From Abiotrophia defectiva_A (GTDB lineage: Bacteria > Bacillota > Bacilli > Lactobacillales > Aerococcaceae): 21,340 nt of DNA. The DNA lies in assembly GCA_963546405.1 (NCBI GenBank), contig CAUUNL010000031.1, positions 1 through 21,340 of the forward strand, given 5' to 3'. Shown here piece after piece: positions 1 through 6,713 of the stretch. The stretch's first letter is position 1; each line of letters opens with the position of its first letter. The position numbers were made by a program, and so were the translations under genes. Under the pieces are notes generated by a model, which did not search any database, was not told the origin of the DNA, and saw nothing but the letters and a program-made list of their open reading frames with translations.

Positions 1-50
1 TATATGATATAATGGGATTTTTTTGCTTGTTTGGCCTAACTTCAAAAAAG

Positions 51-68
51 TGTCATATATAGTTGACA
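51..68. promoter_or_regulatory. possible upstream operator half-dyad overlapping the -35
   Basis: TGTCA at 51-55 and TGACA at 64-68 form an inverted pair with 8 bases between them. The right arm overlaps the TTGACA -35 hexamer. It shares the TGTCA/TGACA ends and the ATATAT core with the stronger palindrome at 93-114, so it may be a second, weaker site for the same XRE regulator. This is inference from the shared sequence only. Confidence 0.4.
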
Positions 69-91
69 TCCTCTCCCAAAAGGACTATACT
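63..91 (+). promoter_or_regulatory. promoter of the XRE-ABC operon
   Basis: TTGACA at 63-68 and TATACT at 86-91 are separated by 17 bases, a near-consensus sigma-A promoter. Transcription would start near 98, inside the palindrome at 93-114, an arrangement that suits repression by the first gene of the operon. Confidence 0.8.
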
Positions 92-92
92 A

Positions 93-114
93 TGTGTAAC
101 ATATATGTGACACA
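93..114. promoter_or_regulatory. palindromic operator at the transcription start
   Basis: A 22-base palindrome with one mismatched pair: outer arms TGTGT and ACACA, inner core ACATATATGT. It covers the predicted transcription start of the promoter at 63-91 and ends 18 bases before the regulator gene. This is the expected place for an autorepressor site. The XRE protein encoded at 133-348 is the obvious candidate ligand (inference). Confidence 0.65.
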
Positions 115-132
115 CAAGAAAGAAGGCGTGCT

Positions 133-348
133 ATGAACCGCGTGCGAGAACTACGTCAGAGCCGGAAACTCTCACAGCTAGCCCTAGCCAAAGAGGTTGG
201 GGTCGCCCGACAAACCATTAACCTAATCGAAAATGACAAGTACAATCCATCCTTGGATCTCTGCCTCAAACTAGCCTATGCGCTCGAGACAGATTTGAAT
301 ACCTTATTCTGGGAGGTCGAATTGCATGAATCAACCACACAAGCATAA
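133..348 (+). CDS. XRE-family HTH transcriptional regulator
   Basis: A 71-residue single-domain DNA-binding protein of the small Cro/CI (XRE) type. The helix-turn-helix fills residues 1-62: an R-E-L-R-Q-S-R start, the helix SQLALAKEVGV, the recognition helix ARQTINLIE and the conserved N-D-K-Y-N-P-S-L segment. It has no ligand or oligomerisation domain, as is usual for these 65-75 residue regulators. An AGAAGG ribosome site precedes the ATG. The next gene starts 23 bases before its stop, so the two are translationally coupled. It probably represses its own operon by binding the palindromes at 51-68 and 93-114. Small XRE genes beside DUF3278 or ABC genes are common in Lactobacillales. The family is certain, the target is inferred. 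Confidence 0.9.
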   Translation: MNRVRELRQSRKLSQLALAKEVGVARQTINLIENDKYNPSLDLCLKLAYALETDLNTLFWEVELHESTTQA

Positions 349-913
349 GAAATTTAGCTGGGAGAACTGGATCCGCCGCTTTTACGGGGTACAGAACTTA
401 GACGAATATCGCATGGCCGAAATCAATAAGATTGGCAACAAGGCCTATCTGATCTTGTTGCCCTATCTTAGCTTGGCCAACGTCGCAGCCTATTTTCTCT
501 GGTATTTCCAACCCGAATGGGCCTTTTGGGGCATGATTGGATGTAATCTCTTGGTTCTACTAGGGCTCAACACCTATGTGGCGACCAAGGTTCATCGCCT
601 TAAGCTAGATGCCTTAGAGGTCGAGCCTAATAAGGTCCAACAGGCCCTCAAAGACTTAGTCTGGTCGGCCATAAAAGCCGGGATTTTCTTCGCAGTTTGG
701 ATGCACTTTTCCCTAGCCGCCATCGGGGCCCTCTTAGGTGAAGATGGCATGGCCCATCTGACCCAGTGGCGCTACATTATCATTAATGCCTTAGGAGGTG
801 TCTTCTTCGGGGTTGTGACCTATACAGTAGGACGTCGGCGCTTACGAGATGGCCAAGCAGGCCTAGAAGAAGACCTAGACGCAAGTCAAGAGGAGGATGA
901 CCATGAAAACTAA
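326..913 (+). CDS. DUF3278-like four-segment membrane protein
   Basis: A 195-residue protein with a charged N-terminus carrying the pattern RRFYG...LDEY...EINKIGN (residues 17-38). I associate this pattern with the DUF3278 family, often found directly after small XRE regulators. Four hydrophobic segments are visible at about 40-60, 66-86, 114-136 and 149-168. The C-terminus (177-195) is strongly acidic and probably cytoplasmic. GGGAGG lies 9 bases before the ATG, and the start overlaps the regulator gene by 23 bases. The biochemical role is unknown. Its place between the regulator and the exporter genes suggests an accessory or sensing function for the operon. The DUF assignment is from memory of the motif and needs a profile search. 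Confidence 0.75.
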   Translation: MNQPHKHKKFSWENWIRRFYGVQNLDEYRMAEINKIGNKAYLILLPYLSLANVAAYFLWYFQPEWAFWGMIGCNLLVLLGLNTYVATKVHRLKLDALEVEPNKVQQALKDLVWSAIKAGIFFAVWMHFSLAAIGALLGEDGMAHLTQWRYIIINALGGVFFGVVTYTVGRRRLRDGQAGLEEDLDASQEEDDHEN

Positions 914-1100
914 CTATTTAAGATGGCTAGCCATTCTGGCAGGTATGGGTCTGATTGCCATCGCCCTGTCTCGTGGCATGGGCTACTGGCAGGAATCCCT
1001 CATTCAGATGGATTCGACCCTACGCATTAGCATTGGCCTTATTCTAGGCCTTAGTTTCTTCGTATTTGTTTATTGGCAACAGAGAAAAAATAAAAAGTAA
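903..1100 (+). CDS. small two-segment membrane protein
   Basis: 65 residues with two hydrophobic helices (about 7-25 and 42-60) and a basic QQRKNKK tail. An ATG also exists at 897, but AGGAGG occupies 891-896 directly against it. The ATG at 903 lies six bases downstream and is the better start. The gene overlaps the end of the preceding membrane-protein gene by 11 bases. I recognise no family. It is co-transcribed with the exporter genes and could be a small subunit or a regulator of the transporter (inference). Confidence 0.65.
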   Translation: MKTNYLRWLAILAGMGLIAIALSRGMGYWQESLIQMDSTLRISIGLILGLSFFVFVYWQQRKNKK

Positions 1101-1124
1101 TCAGTAGATTAGGAGGTAATTCCC

Positions 1125-1868
1125 ATGATTGAATTCCAAGACGTCTCTAAAACTTACGGGGCCACTCAAGCCCTCAAAAATCTCAACCTTAGCATCCAAG
1201 AGGGCCAAATTGTCGGCCTAATCGGCCATAATGGGGCCGGTAAATCCACTACCATCAAATCCCTGGTATCTGTTATTAACCCGTCTGCAGGCAAAATCCT
1301 AGTCGATGGTTTGGACTTAGCTAGCCACCGGCTAACCATCAAGCAAAAAATTGGCTATGTAGCTGATTCACCAGACCTCTTCCTACGCCTGACGGCCCAG
1401 GAATTCTGGGACCTAGTTGCTGCCTCTTATGGCCTAAACAGGCAGGATTATGAAAATCGACTAGTAGATCTGCTTGGTCTCTTTGATTTTGCCGACCACC
1501 GTTATGAAGTCATTGAGACCTTCTCACACGGTATGCGGCAGAAGGTTTTCGTCATTGGCGCCCTGCTGTCCGATCCAGATATCTGGGTGCTTGACGAGCC
1601 TATGACCGGTTTGGATCCCCAGGCTGCCTTCGACCTCAAGCAGCTCATGCGGGCCCATGCCGATAAGGGCAAAACGGTTCTCTTTTCCACTCATGTCTTA
1701 GAAGTAGCCGAGCAGCTCTGTGACCGTCTGGCTATCCTTAAGAAGGGGGAATTAATCTTCTATGGGACCGTGGCGGAACTCAAGGCGGAACATCCCGACC
1801 AAAGCCTGGAAGCCATCTATTTGAATTTGGCAGGGCGTAAGGAAGAAGGCGAGTCTCATGCGTCTTAA
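1125..1868 (+). CDS. ABC transporter ATP-binding protein
   Basis: A 247-residue nucleotide-binding domain of the ABC-2 exporter type. The Walker A GHNGAGKST is at residues 34-42, the signature is the variant SHGMRQK (134-140), Walker B WVLDEP is at 154-159 (D157, catalytic E158), the D-loop GLDP follows, and the switch histidine is H190. It hydrolyses ATP on the cytoplasmic face to drive the permease encoded next. TAGGAGGT sits well before the ATG, and the permease gene starts 11 bases before this stop. The closest families are NatA/YxlF-type exporters of drugs, peptides or ions. The substrate cannot be read from the sequence. Confidence 0.93.
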   Translation: MIEFQDVSKTYGATQALKNLNLSIQEGQIVGLIGHNGAGKSTTIKSLVSVINPSAGKILVDGLDLASHRLTIKQKIGYVADSPDLFLRLTAQEFWDLVAASYGLNRQDYENRLVDLLGLFDFADHRYEVIETFSHGMRQKVFVIGALLSDPDIWVLDEPMTGLDPQAAFDLKQLMRAHADKGKTVLFSTHVLEVAEQLCDRLAILKKGELIFYGTVAELKAEHPDQSLEAIYLNLAGRKEEGESHAS

Positions 1869-4188
1869 AATGATATGGCAATTGATGCGGGTCAATATCC
1901 TCTATGCGGGTCAGGCTGGCGCACTCACCCGTTATCGCCAAAGACAGGCGGCTAACCCTAATAAGAAACTGGATGTACCCATGATTCTCTTCCGCCAGTA
2001 CCTGCTAGTGGGAGCCTTGTATGTCTTTCTTTTCTGCTTTATGAACGGCTTTTTCCAACTGGCAGGGGCACCCATTCGATTTACGGTGATTGTTTCCGTC
2101 TTCGTGCTCATGATGCTGGGACAGGGCTTTATGACCTTCTACAATGTCTTCTATGAAAGTGGCGACCTGCAAGCCTATCGGCCCTACGCCTATACCGAGG
2201 GCGAAATTATGCTGGCCAAGCTCTTGTCGGCTCTGATGGTCATTCTCTTTACCATCTTGCCAGTCCTCTGCTACTTTATTCTCTTAGCCATTCAGAGTCC
2301 CGGCTTGTTGGTCTTGACCTTGCCGCTAGCCTTGCTAGGCTTTAGTCTGATTTTGGCCACTATCATTTCTTTGTTGATTGTGCTAGCCCATTATTTGACT
2401 AAAACTACCGTTTTCCGTCAACATAAACAATTGGCTTCCAATCTGCTCATGGCTTTGGTGATGCTTATCACTTTCTGGGCTATCTTCCAAATTAATGGCA
2501 GCCGGGATGATTTTAGTCATCTATCTGGCCTGGCACAGATTTTTATGCCCTTCTATGACATGGTGATGAATCCAGGACAAATGGGCGCCTGGCTAGGGAT
2601 TTTGCTATGGCTAGCAGCCTTAGGGGCGCTCCAAATCCTCTTGCGGCTTCAAGTAGTGCCACAATTTTACGAAGCAGCCCTGACAACTTCCAGCCAATCC
2701 GGCGTTGGTCAGCGTAAGAGCCGTATCTATCGATTTGGTAGTCAGGGGCGTCTAGCTTGGGTTAAAACCTACGTTTGGCGTCTGGTAAGCGAGGGCTCGG
2801 TGCTCATGCAGGCCATCCTGATGAGTAGCATTTTCCCTTATATCTTCCTGATAGCCATTCTAGGGGGCTTGTCAGAAAAACCAGAACTGCTAACGGAATT
2901 GGTGCAGGCTCACTACCTAGCGCCCCTCATGCTTCTAGTAATCTTTATTGCTGGCTTTAACGCCGGCTATGGTGGCCTAGCCATGATGGGCCATTCCCTG
3001 GAAAGGGACAATCTGGCCTATATCAAGACCCTGCCAATGGATTTAATGGGCTATCTCAAGAAAAAATTCTGGTTGTTAGTGGGACTACAGAGCCCGCTAG
3101 CGCTGGCCATATTGATTGGCCTCTGCCTCTTCTTAGGCATGGAGTGGTGGGTCATCGGCTGCCTAATCTTAACCTGGCTGGTGGTCAGCCTAGCTTGGTC
3201 TAGTTGGTCCTACAGTAAGGATTATCTGGAGCCTGTCACCCAATGGTCTAATGTCTCCGAACTCTATAGTCGAGGCAGCACCTGGGTACGGAGCATGTTG
3301 ATGCTGTTAGGTTATATTGTAACCATTGGTCTGGTCGTGGGAGAGTATGTGCTCTTGATGAATCTGCCTGAGGAAACCGGCTATCTTCACGCCCTAGACT
3401 TAAGTATTGCCCTCTTGGGTGTATGTGGGATGGTGGCTTTGGTTGCTTGGCATCGACTTGCTATCCAAGTTCGCGGTGTCGAGGCAGAAGGGTCAATAGG
3501 TCGGAAATGGCTATATTGGCCGCTAGCCATTGCTCTGATGGGAGTAATTCTCAATGTGGGTTTACTCCCTCAGAACCTAGCTTTTAATTTCCTAGTATCT
3601 ATTTTGGGCGATCAGCAAACAATCTTCATGCTTGGAACCTTAGTAGGGGGAATTATCTTCGTTTCTGTTTTCCTTTGGCTCTACTATAAGCATTCTGGGG
3701 AAAAATTCCAATTTGGGTGGAAAGATTTGGGGATTTCAATTCTATCTACTATTGCTATGAGAATAGCGATTTCACTCCTTTACGGAGCTATGCATTCCTC
3801 TCAAGAAATGACGGGGAATGATGCGGCCTTAGGCGGTATGTTAGGAGTTGCAACAGAGCCAAGCCTATGGATTGCTTATTTCTTCATCTCGGTAATTGGG
3901 CCGATTAGTGAAGAGGTCATTTTCCGCGGATATTTCAAGAAACTCTTCTGTCTCAACGGTCATTTTGGTTGGTTTGCCGCTTTGGTATCCTCAGCCCTAT
4001 TCGGCTACATGCATGGATCTAGCACACTCTTCGAGTGGTTACTTTATGGAGGTATGAGCCTAGGGCTCTACCTCAGCTTCCGACGCCGGAATCAGCTAAT
4101 CGATTCCATTGCCCTCCATATTGGGAATAACCTATTCGTTAGCGTCATACAGCTCCTAATGTATTATGGTATCTTGCAACTACAATAA
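1858..4188 (+). CDS. ABC exporter permease fused to a CPBP intramembrane protease domain
   Basis: 776 residues, nearly all hydrophobic. Residues 1 to about 540 resemble a large two-halved ABC-2-type exporter permease (putative ABC exporter family), which would pair with the preceding ATPase. From about residue 549 a further membrane domain follows with the CPBP (CAAX protease / bacteriocin-processing, Abi) motifs: EEVIFRG (E685, E686, R690), FGYMH (F715, H719) and HIGNN (H754, N758). All the metal-binding and catalytic positions of that family are present, so the domain may be active. CPBP proteins act in bacteriocin self-immunity and prenyl-protein processing. Linked to an exporter, the domain could cleave or hold a peptide substrate (inference). 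The DNA around the domain junction (3541-3780) is only about 38% G+C, against about 57% in two lines from the permease part. Confidence 0.85.
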   Translation: MRLKMIWQLMRVNILYAGQAGALTRYRQRQAANPNKKLDVPMILFRQYLLVGALYVFLFCFMNGFFQLAGAPIRFTVIVSVFVLMMLGQGFMTFYNVFYESGDLQAYRPYAYTEGEIMLAKLLSALMVILFTILPVLCYFILLAIQSPGLLVLTLPLALLGFSLILATIISLLIVLAHYLTKTTVFRQHKQLASNLLMALVMLITFWAIFQINGSRDDFSHLSGLAQIFMPFYDMVMNPGQMGAWLGILLWLAALGALQILLRLQVVPQFYEAALTTSSQSGVGQRKSRIYRFGSQGRLAWVKTYVWRLVSEGSVLMQAILMSSIFPYIFLIAILGGLSEKPELLTELVQAHYLAPLMLLVIFIAGFNAGYGGLAMMGHSLERDNLAYIKTLPMDLMGYLKKKFWLLVGLQSPLALAILIGLCLFLGMEWWVIGCLILTWLVVSLAWSSWSYSKDYLEPVTQWSNVSELYSRGSTWVRSMLMLLGYIVTIGLVVGEYVLLMNLPEETGYLHALDLSIALLGVCGMVALVAWHRLAIQVRGVEAEGSIGRKWLYWPLAIALMGVILNVGLLPQNLAFNFLVSILGDQQTIFMLGTLVGGIIFVSVFLWLYYKHSGEKFQFGWKDLGISILSTIAMRIAISLLYGAMHSSQEMTGNDAALGGMLGVATEPSLWIAYFFISVIGPISEEVIFRGYFKKLFCLNGHFGWFAALVSSALFGYMHGSSTLFEWLLYGGMSLGLYLSFRRRNQLIDSIALHIGNNLFVSVIQLLMYYGILQLQ

Positions 4189-4193
4189 GAGAC

Positions 4194-4230
4194 AACCTCG
4201 CTCCTGAAATATAGGAGCGAGGTTTTTTCT
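4194..4230 (+). terminator. intrinsic terminator of the ABC operon
   Basis: A 12-base perfect stem, AACCTCGCTCCT at 4194-4205 and its complement at 4213-4224, with a 7-base loop and a run of six T from 4223. It lies just after the stop of the fusion gene. Its apical CTCCT/AGGAG part recurs in the terminator at 5162-5192. Confidence 0.9.
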
Positions 4231-4290
4231 ATGCTTAGTGTTAGGATAAGATAAGAGTCTCTGTTTGGCGTGGCGTATTTGAAAAGTTTC

Positions 4291-4319
4291 TTGATTTTTC
4301 GATAGGGAACCCTTACAAT
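4291..4319 (+). promoter_or_regulatory. promoter of the unrecognised gene at 4339
   Basis: TTGATT at 4291-4296 and TACAAT at 4314-4319 are 17 bases apart. The predicted transcript start is near 4326, which leaves only about 13 bases before the first possible start codon (TTG at 4339). This makes that start doubtful. Confidence 0.6.
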
Positions 4320-4338
4320 GTGACTAAACGGTGATTTT

Positions 4339-5148
4339 TTGCACATAAAAAGTGGTATATCAAAAGCTAGCTATCAACGGCTCATACACCATGGGGAGGT
4401 GTTTTCAATTAAAACAGAGAATTTACAAGCATATGTTGACCAGTATTATGGTTACGATTCTAATATTATAGATTGGCGTGCTAGTAACTTTTTATCTCGG
4501 ATTGATTATTGGGTGGATGAATTTGATAACCGAGTCACACATTATGCCATCATCGACATCGATAATTTAGAGTGGACCGGCTGGGGAGATGATCGATCCC
4601 CGAGAGCGCCTTATGTACGCACTATGGTTGCCCCTGGCTATTTCCACCATTGGTTCCTAGTGGATGACCCCATAGACGGGCAATATGCTTTTAATGGCAC
4701 CCATTCCTTTCTCAACTTTTACGGGAAGGCAAGGGATTTACAAATAGAGGTACAAACACATCAAGCAGAGGATGAACTGAGACATTGCCCGCCAACCAAT
4801 CCCATTGAATCCAAAGACACCCAGCGTTTCAAGGAAAGTTTGGCACCTCTATTCACTAAGGATTTTAAGCTGACTAATATTGAGGGACGCCTCTTTGGGG
4901 ATGAGGTCCATCTGAGCCTGACTAGCCCTGAAGGTGATTTGAATCGATTAGAGTTATTACAGATCTTAAGTGTCAAGAAAGAAAAACGAGACAGAATAGA
5001 AGGCACGCAATTCCTTAACCTAGAAGTGACGGAGGTGCCTTGGGAGAAGTATGACCGAGTTGAAACAAGATTTGTGACTACTCTTACCCTTCAGCACGAG
5101 GATTATCTCTATACCATCCAGTTCCTAGTAGCCAATTGGGCAAAATAG
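4339..5148 (+). CDS. hypothetical protein, start uncertain
   Basis: I do not recognise this protein. From the TTG at 4339 it has 269 residues. It is soluble, acidic and rich in aromatics, with the dense segment HYAIIDIDNLEWTGWGDD near residue 75 and a His/Trp/Phe-rich FHHWFLVDDP near 105. No signal peptide or membrane helix is visible. The start is poor: TTG without a ribosome site, and an in-frame stop only 15 bases upstream (4321-4323). The one good Shine-Dalgarno-like string, GGGGAGG at 4393-4399, is inside the frame and has only GTG (4399) and ATT (4408) nearby. The first in-frame ATG is around residue 97. The frame stays open to 5148 and has its own promoter and terminator, so it is probably expressed. 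A truncated N-terminus or an unusual start are both possible. Confidence 0.65.
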   Translation: MHIKSGISKASYQRLIHHGEVFSIKTENLQAYVDQYYGYDSNIIDWRASNFLSRIDYWVDEFDNRVTHYAIIDIDNLEWTGWGDDRSPRAPYVRTMVAPGYFHHWFLVDDPIDGQYAFNGTHSFLNFYGKARDLQIEVQTHQAEDELRHCPPTNPIESKDTQRFKESLAPLFTKDFKLTNIEGRLFGDEVHLSLTSPEGDLNRLELLQILSVKKEKRDRIEGTQFLNLEVTEVPWEKYDRVETRFVTTLTLQHEDYLYTIQFLVANWAK

Positions 5149-5161
5149 CTGAAATCATAGG

Positions 5162-5192
5162 ACCCCGTTCCTCAAACTAGGAGCGGGGTTTT
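5162..5192 (+). terminator. intrinsic terminator
   Basis: An 11-base stem with one G-T pair, ACCCCGTTCCT at 5162-5172 and AGGAGCGGGGT at 5179-5189, with a six-base loop and a short T run to 5192. It ends the transcript of the preceding hypothetical gene and resembles the hairpin at 4194-4230. Confidence 0.85.
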
Positions 5193-5226
5193 ATGCGCAT
5201 ATCATAGGGTTCCAAGTATTTAATTA

Positions 5227-5235
5227 TGCTATAAT
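5227..5235 (+). promoter_or_regulatory. extended -10 promoter of the DUF1697 gene
   Basis: TGCTATAAT: a perfect -10 (5230-5235) preceded by the TGn extension. No convincing -35 is visible. The start codon follows 30 bases later, with AGGGAGTGA at 5247-5255 as the ribosome site. Confidence 0.65.
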
Positions 5236-5265
5236 AGGAGCCAGATAGGGAGTGACTTTAAATTT

Positions 5266-5799
5266 ATGAAATACCTTTTATTACTTCGTGGAATCAATGT
5301 GGGTGGCAAGAACAAAGTGGTCATGAGTGAACTTAGAGCTCAGATTGAGGCTTTGGGTTATGAAGCAGTTACTACCTACATCAATAGTGGGAATGCCTTT
5401 TTCGAGACGGAGGATCCTTTGGAGCGCATCAAGGCTAAGATTGGCGACATGTTGGCGACTTATCCCTTTACCATTTATCATGTGGTCTTAAGTCGTGATG
5501 CTTACTTGGCGGATGCCGCACAAGTACCGGACTGGTGGCAGGAGCCCTTGGCACGTCGTGATGTGCTCTTCTACACCGATCAGGTGGATTATGAGCATAT
5601 GAAGGCTCGCATTCAGGCCATGCCCCTACACGATGAAGTGGTTCATTTTGGCGACCGGGCGGTCTTCTGGGGCAAATACAGGGAAAGTGAATACCTCAAG
5701 ACTTCCTACCACAAGTACTTGCTCAAGGAGGACTTCTACCCGCAGATTACTATCCGCAATGGCAAGACCTTCGATAAATTGCGGACCTTGCTAGACTAA
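5266..5799 (+). CDS. DUF1697 domain-containing protein
   Basis: 177 residues covering the whole DUF1697 (PF08002) domain. The family hallmark LLRGINVGGKNKVVMSEL is at residues 6-23, followed by the YINSGNAFFET strand. The C-terminus TIRNGKTFDKLRTLLD is also typical, where an R-N-x-x-T helix closes the domain. Length is normal for the family. It is soluble and probably cytoplasmic. The molecular function is not established. The gene is monocistronic, with its own extended -10 promoter and a terminator right after the stop. Confidence 0.9.
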   Translation: MKYLLLLRGINVGGKNKVVMSELRAQIEALGYEAVTTYINSGNAFFETEDPLERIKAKIGDMLATYPFTIYHVVLSRDAYLADAAQVPDWWQEPLARRDVLFYTDQVDYEHMKARIQAMPLHDEVVHFGDRAVFWGKYRESEYLKTSYHKYLLKEDFYPQITIRNGKTFDKLRTLLD

Positions 5800-5803
5800 G
5801 TCT

Positions 5804-5838
5804 AAAAAGAAGAGCCGGATTCGGAAGTCCGGCTCTTT
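5804..5838. terminator. bidirectional terminator
   Basis: Stem AAGAGCCGGA at 5810-5819 and TCCGGCTCTT at 5828-5837, with five A on the left (5804-5808) and T on the right. It can end transcription of the DUF1697 gene on plus and of the small membrane-protein gene on minus, since these genes converge here. Confidence 0.85.
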
Positions 5839-5840
5839 GC

Positions 5841-6164
5841 TTAGCTAAACCAACAGGCCAGCCAGAGAATCAGGGATAGGACGCCGCGAATTAAGACATG
5901 GCCTGCCTGGATTCGGCCTAGTAGATAATGGCCGTTGAGCAGGGCGCAGATCATCAGACTGACTAGCGCCAAACCAAGCCCCAAACAGGCCATCCCATGG
6001 GCTAGCCAGCCCAAGCAAGCTACTAGGCTGGTTGCCATAAGGCTCAAGGCGCAGAAGACATTAAGTCCGGTCAGCCAAGCCAGACCGGGGCGCCGACTAT
6101 AAAGACTGGCGCCTAGCATGGCTAGGGCATAGAGGACTAAAAGCGTTAGTAAGATAACTTTCAT
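5841..6164 (-). CDS. small hydrophobic membrane protein, divergent from MerR
   Basis: 107 residues, with almost the whole chain hydrophobic: about four membrane helices, at roughly 2-21, 29-50, 54-77 and 88-106. A basic loop (YSRRPG) follows the first, and a GRIQAGH loop comes before the last. I recognise no family. A strong AAGGAGGT ribosome site lies at 6171-6178 on the minus strand. The gene diverges from the MerR-type regulator at 6242, and its promoter has a 19-base spacer filled by a perfect dyad, the classical design for MerR control. It is therefore the likely target of that regulator. A role in the membrane response to the regulator's ligand, such as transport or protection, is inference. 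Confidence 0.7.
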   Translation of the reverse strand: MKVILLTLLVLYALAMLGASLYSRRPGLAWLTGLNVFCALSLMATSLVACLGWLAHGMACLGLGLALVSLMICALLNGHYLLGRIQAGHVLIRGVLSLILWLACWFS

Positions 6165-6194
6165 GATAGGACCTCCTTGTAGGTTACTATCTCT

Positions 6195-6225
6195 AGTAAA
6201 ACCTGAGGGGCTAAGCCCCTGTCAA
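6195..6225 (-). promoter_or_regulatory. MerR-type promoter with 19-base spacer
   Basis: On the minus strand TTGACA (6220-6225) and TTTACT (6195-6200) are 19 bases apart. That is too long for an ordinary sigma-A promoter but typical of MerR-activated ones, where the activator twists the spacer. The dyad at 6206-6220 fills most of the spacer. The transcript would start near 6188, about 24 bases before the ATG. Confidence 0.6.
6206..6220. promoter_or_regulatory. perfect 15-base dyad, probable MerR operator
   Basis: AGGGGCT-A-AGCCCCT is a perfect inverted repeat with 7-base arms and one central base. It lies between the -35 and -10 of the minus-strand promoter and just ahead of the MerR gene. 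No T run follows on either strand, so a terminator reading is unlikely. Confidence 0.6.
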
Positions 6226-6241
6226 GAGGAGGAACCCAAAA

Positions 6242-6604
6242 ATGTTGCAGACAGGTCAGATTGAAGCCAAATACCAGGTCAGTCGCGACACCCTGAGATT
6301 CTATATTGAAGAGGGTCTCGTGGTGCCTGATAAGGTGGCTGGCAAGTATCAGTGGTTGCCTGAACATGAGGCGGCTTTGACCAATATTTTGGAACTGCGA
6401 GCCCTGGGCTTATCAGTCAAGGCCATTAAACGCATTAAGGAATTGCATGAGACGGCTTGCGGGACCGAGATTCAATGGCGGGAGAATTTGGCGGTTGTGG
6501 AGGAAGAGCTAGCGGATTTAGACCGCCAACAGGCTGACTTGGACCGTCGCCGGGCTTCCTTGGCTGCTTTGGCCGACCGGTTGCGTCAGCGCTTAGAAGT
6601 TTAA
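6242..6604 (+). CDS. MerR-family transcriptional regulator
   Basis: 120 residues. The N-terminal winged helix-turn-helix (about 1-70) shows the MerR pattern: Y-Q-V-S-R-D-T-L-R-F-Y-I-E-E-G-L-V in the recognition helix region, then a wing, and LRALGLSVKAIKRIKEL. A coiled-coil dimerisation helix follows (about 75-118, heptads of L/A with many D, E, R). There is no C-terminal effector domain and no cysteines beyond one (in ETACGTE, near residue 77), so a metal-sensing type is not clearly indicated. GAGGAGG lies before the ATG. It probably controls the divergent membrane-protein gene through the dyad at 6206-6220. A terminator at 6627-6648 separates it from prfB. Confidence 0.88.
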   Translation: MLQTGQIEAKYQVSRDTLRFYIEEGLVVPDKVAGKYQWLPEHEAALTNILELRALGLSVKAIKRIKELHETACGTEIQWRENLAVVEEELADLDRQQADLDRRRASLAALADRLRQRLEV

Positions 6605-6626
6605 AACTAATAACAATTAAAGCCGT

Positions 6627-6648
6627 AGGCCCCTTGGTGGGGCCTTTT
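6627..6648 (+). terminator. intrinsic terminator after the MerR gene
   Basis: Stem GGCCCC at 6628-6633 and GGGGCC at 6639-6644, with a five-base loop and four T (6645-6648). It separates the MerR gene from the prfB promoter. Confidence 0.75.
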
Positions 6649-6652
6649 ACCA

Positions 6653-6681
6653 TTGTCCCACTAGGTTTTGCGTGGTACAAT
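6653..6681 (+). promoter_or_regulatory. prfB promoter
   Basis: TTGTCC at 6653-6658 and TACAAT at 6676-6681 are 17 bases apart, with a TGG extension (6673-6675) before the -10. It likely drives prfB and, since no terminator follows prfB, also ftsE and ftsX. Confidence 0.65.
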
Positions 6682-6713
6682 AAGGTGATTGACTAAACGA
6701 AGGAGCGTTGATT

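Noticed and set aside
1..13. Extended -10 (TGATATAAT) at the window start
   Set aside because: The -35 would lie outside the window and a better promoter follows at 63-91; cannot be evaluated.
6206..6220. Terminator reading of the AGGGGCT/AGCCCCT dyad
   Set aside because: One-base centre gives no stable loop and no T run follows on either strand.
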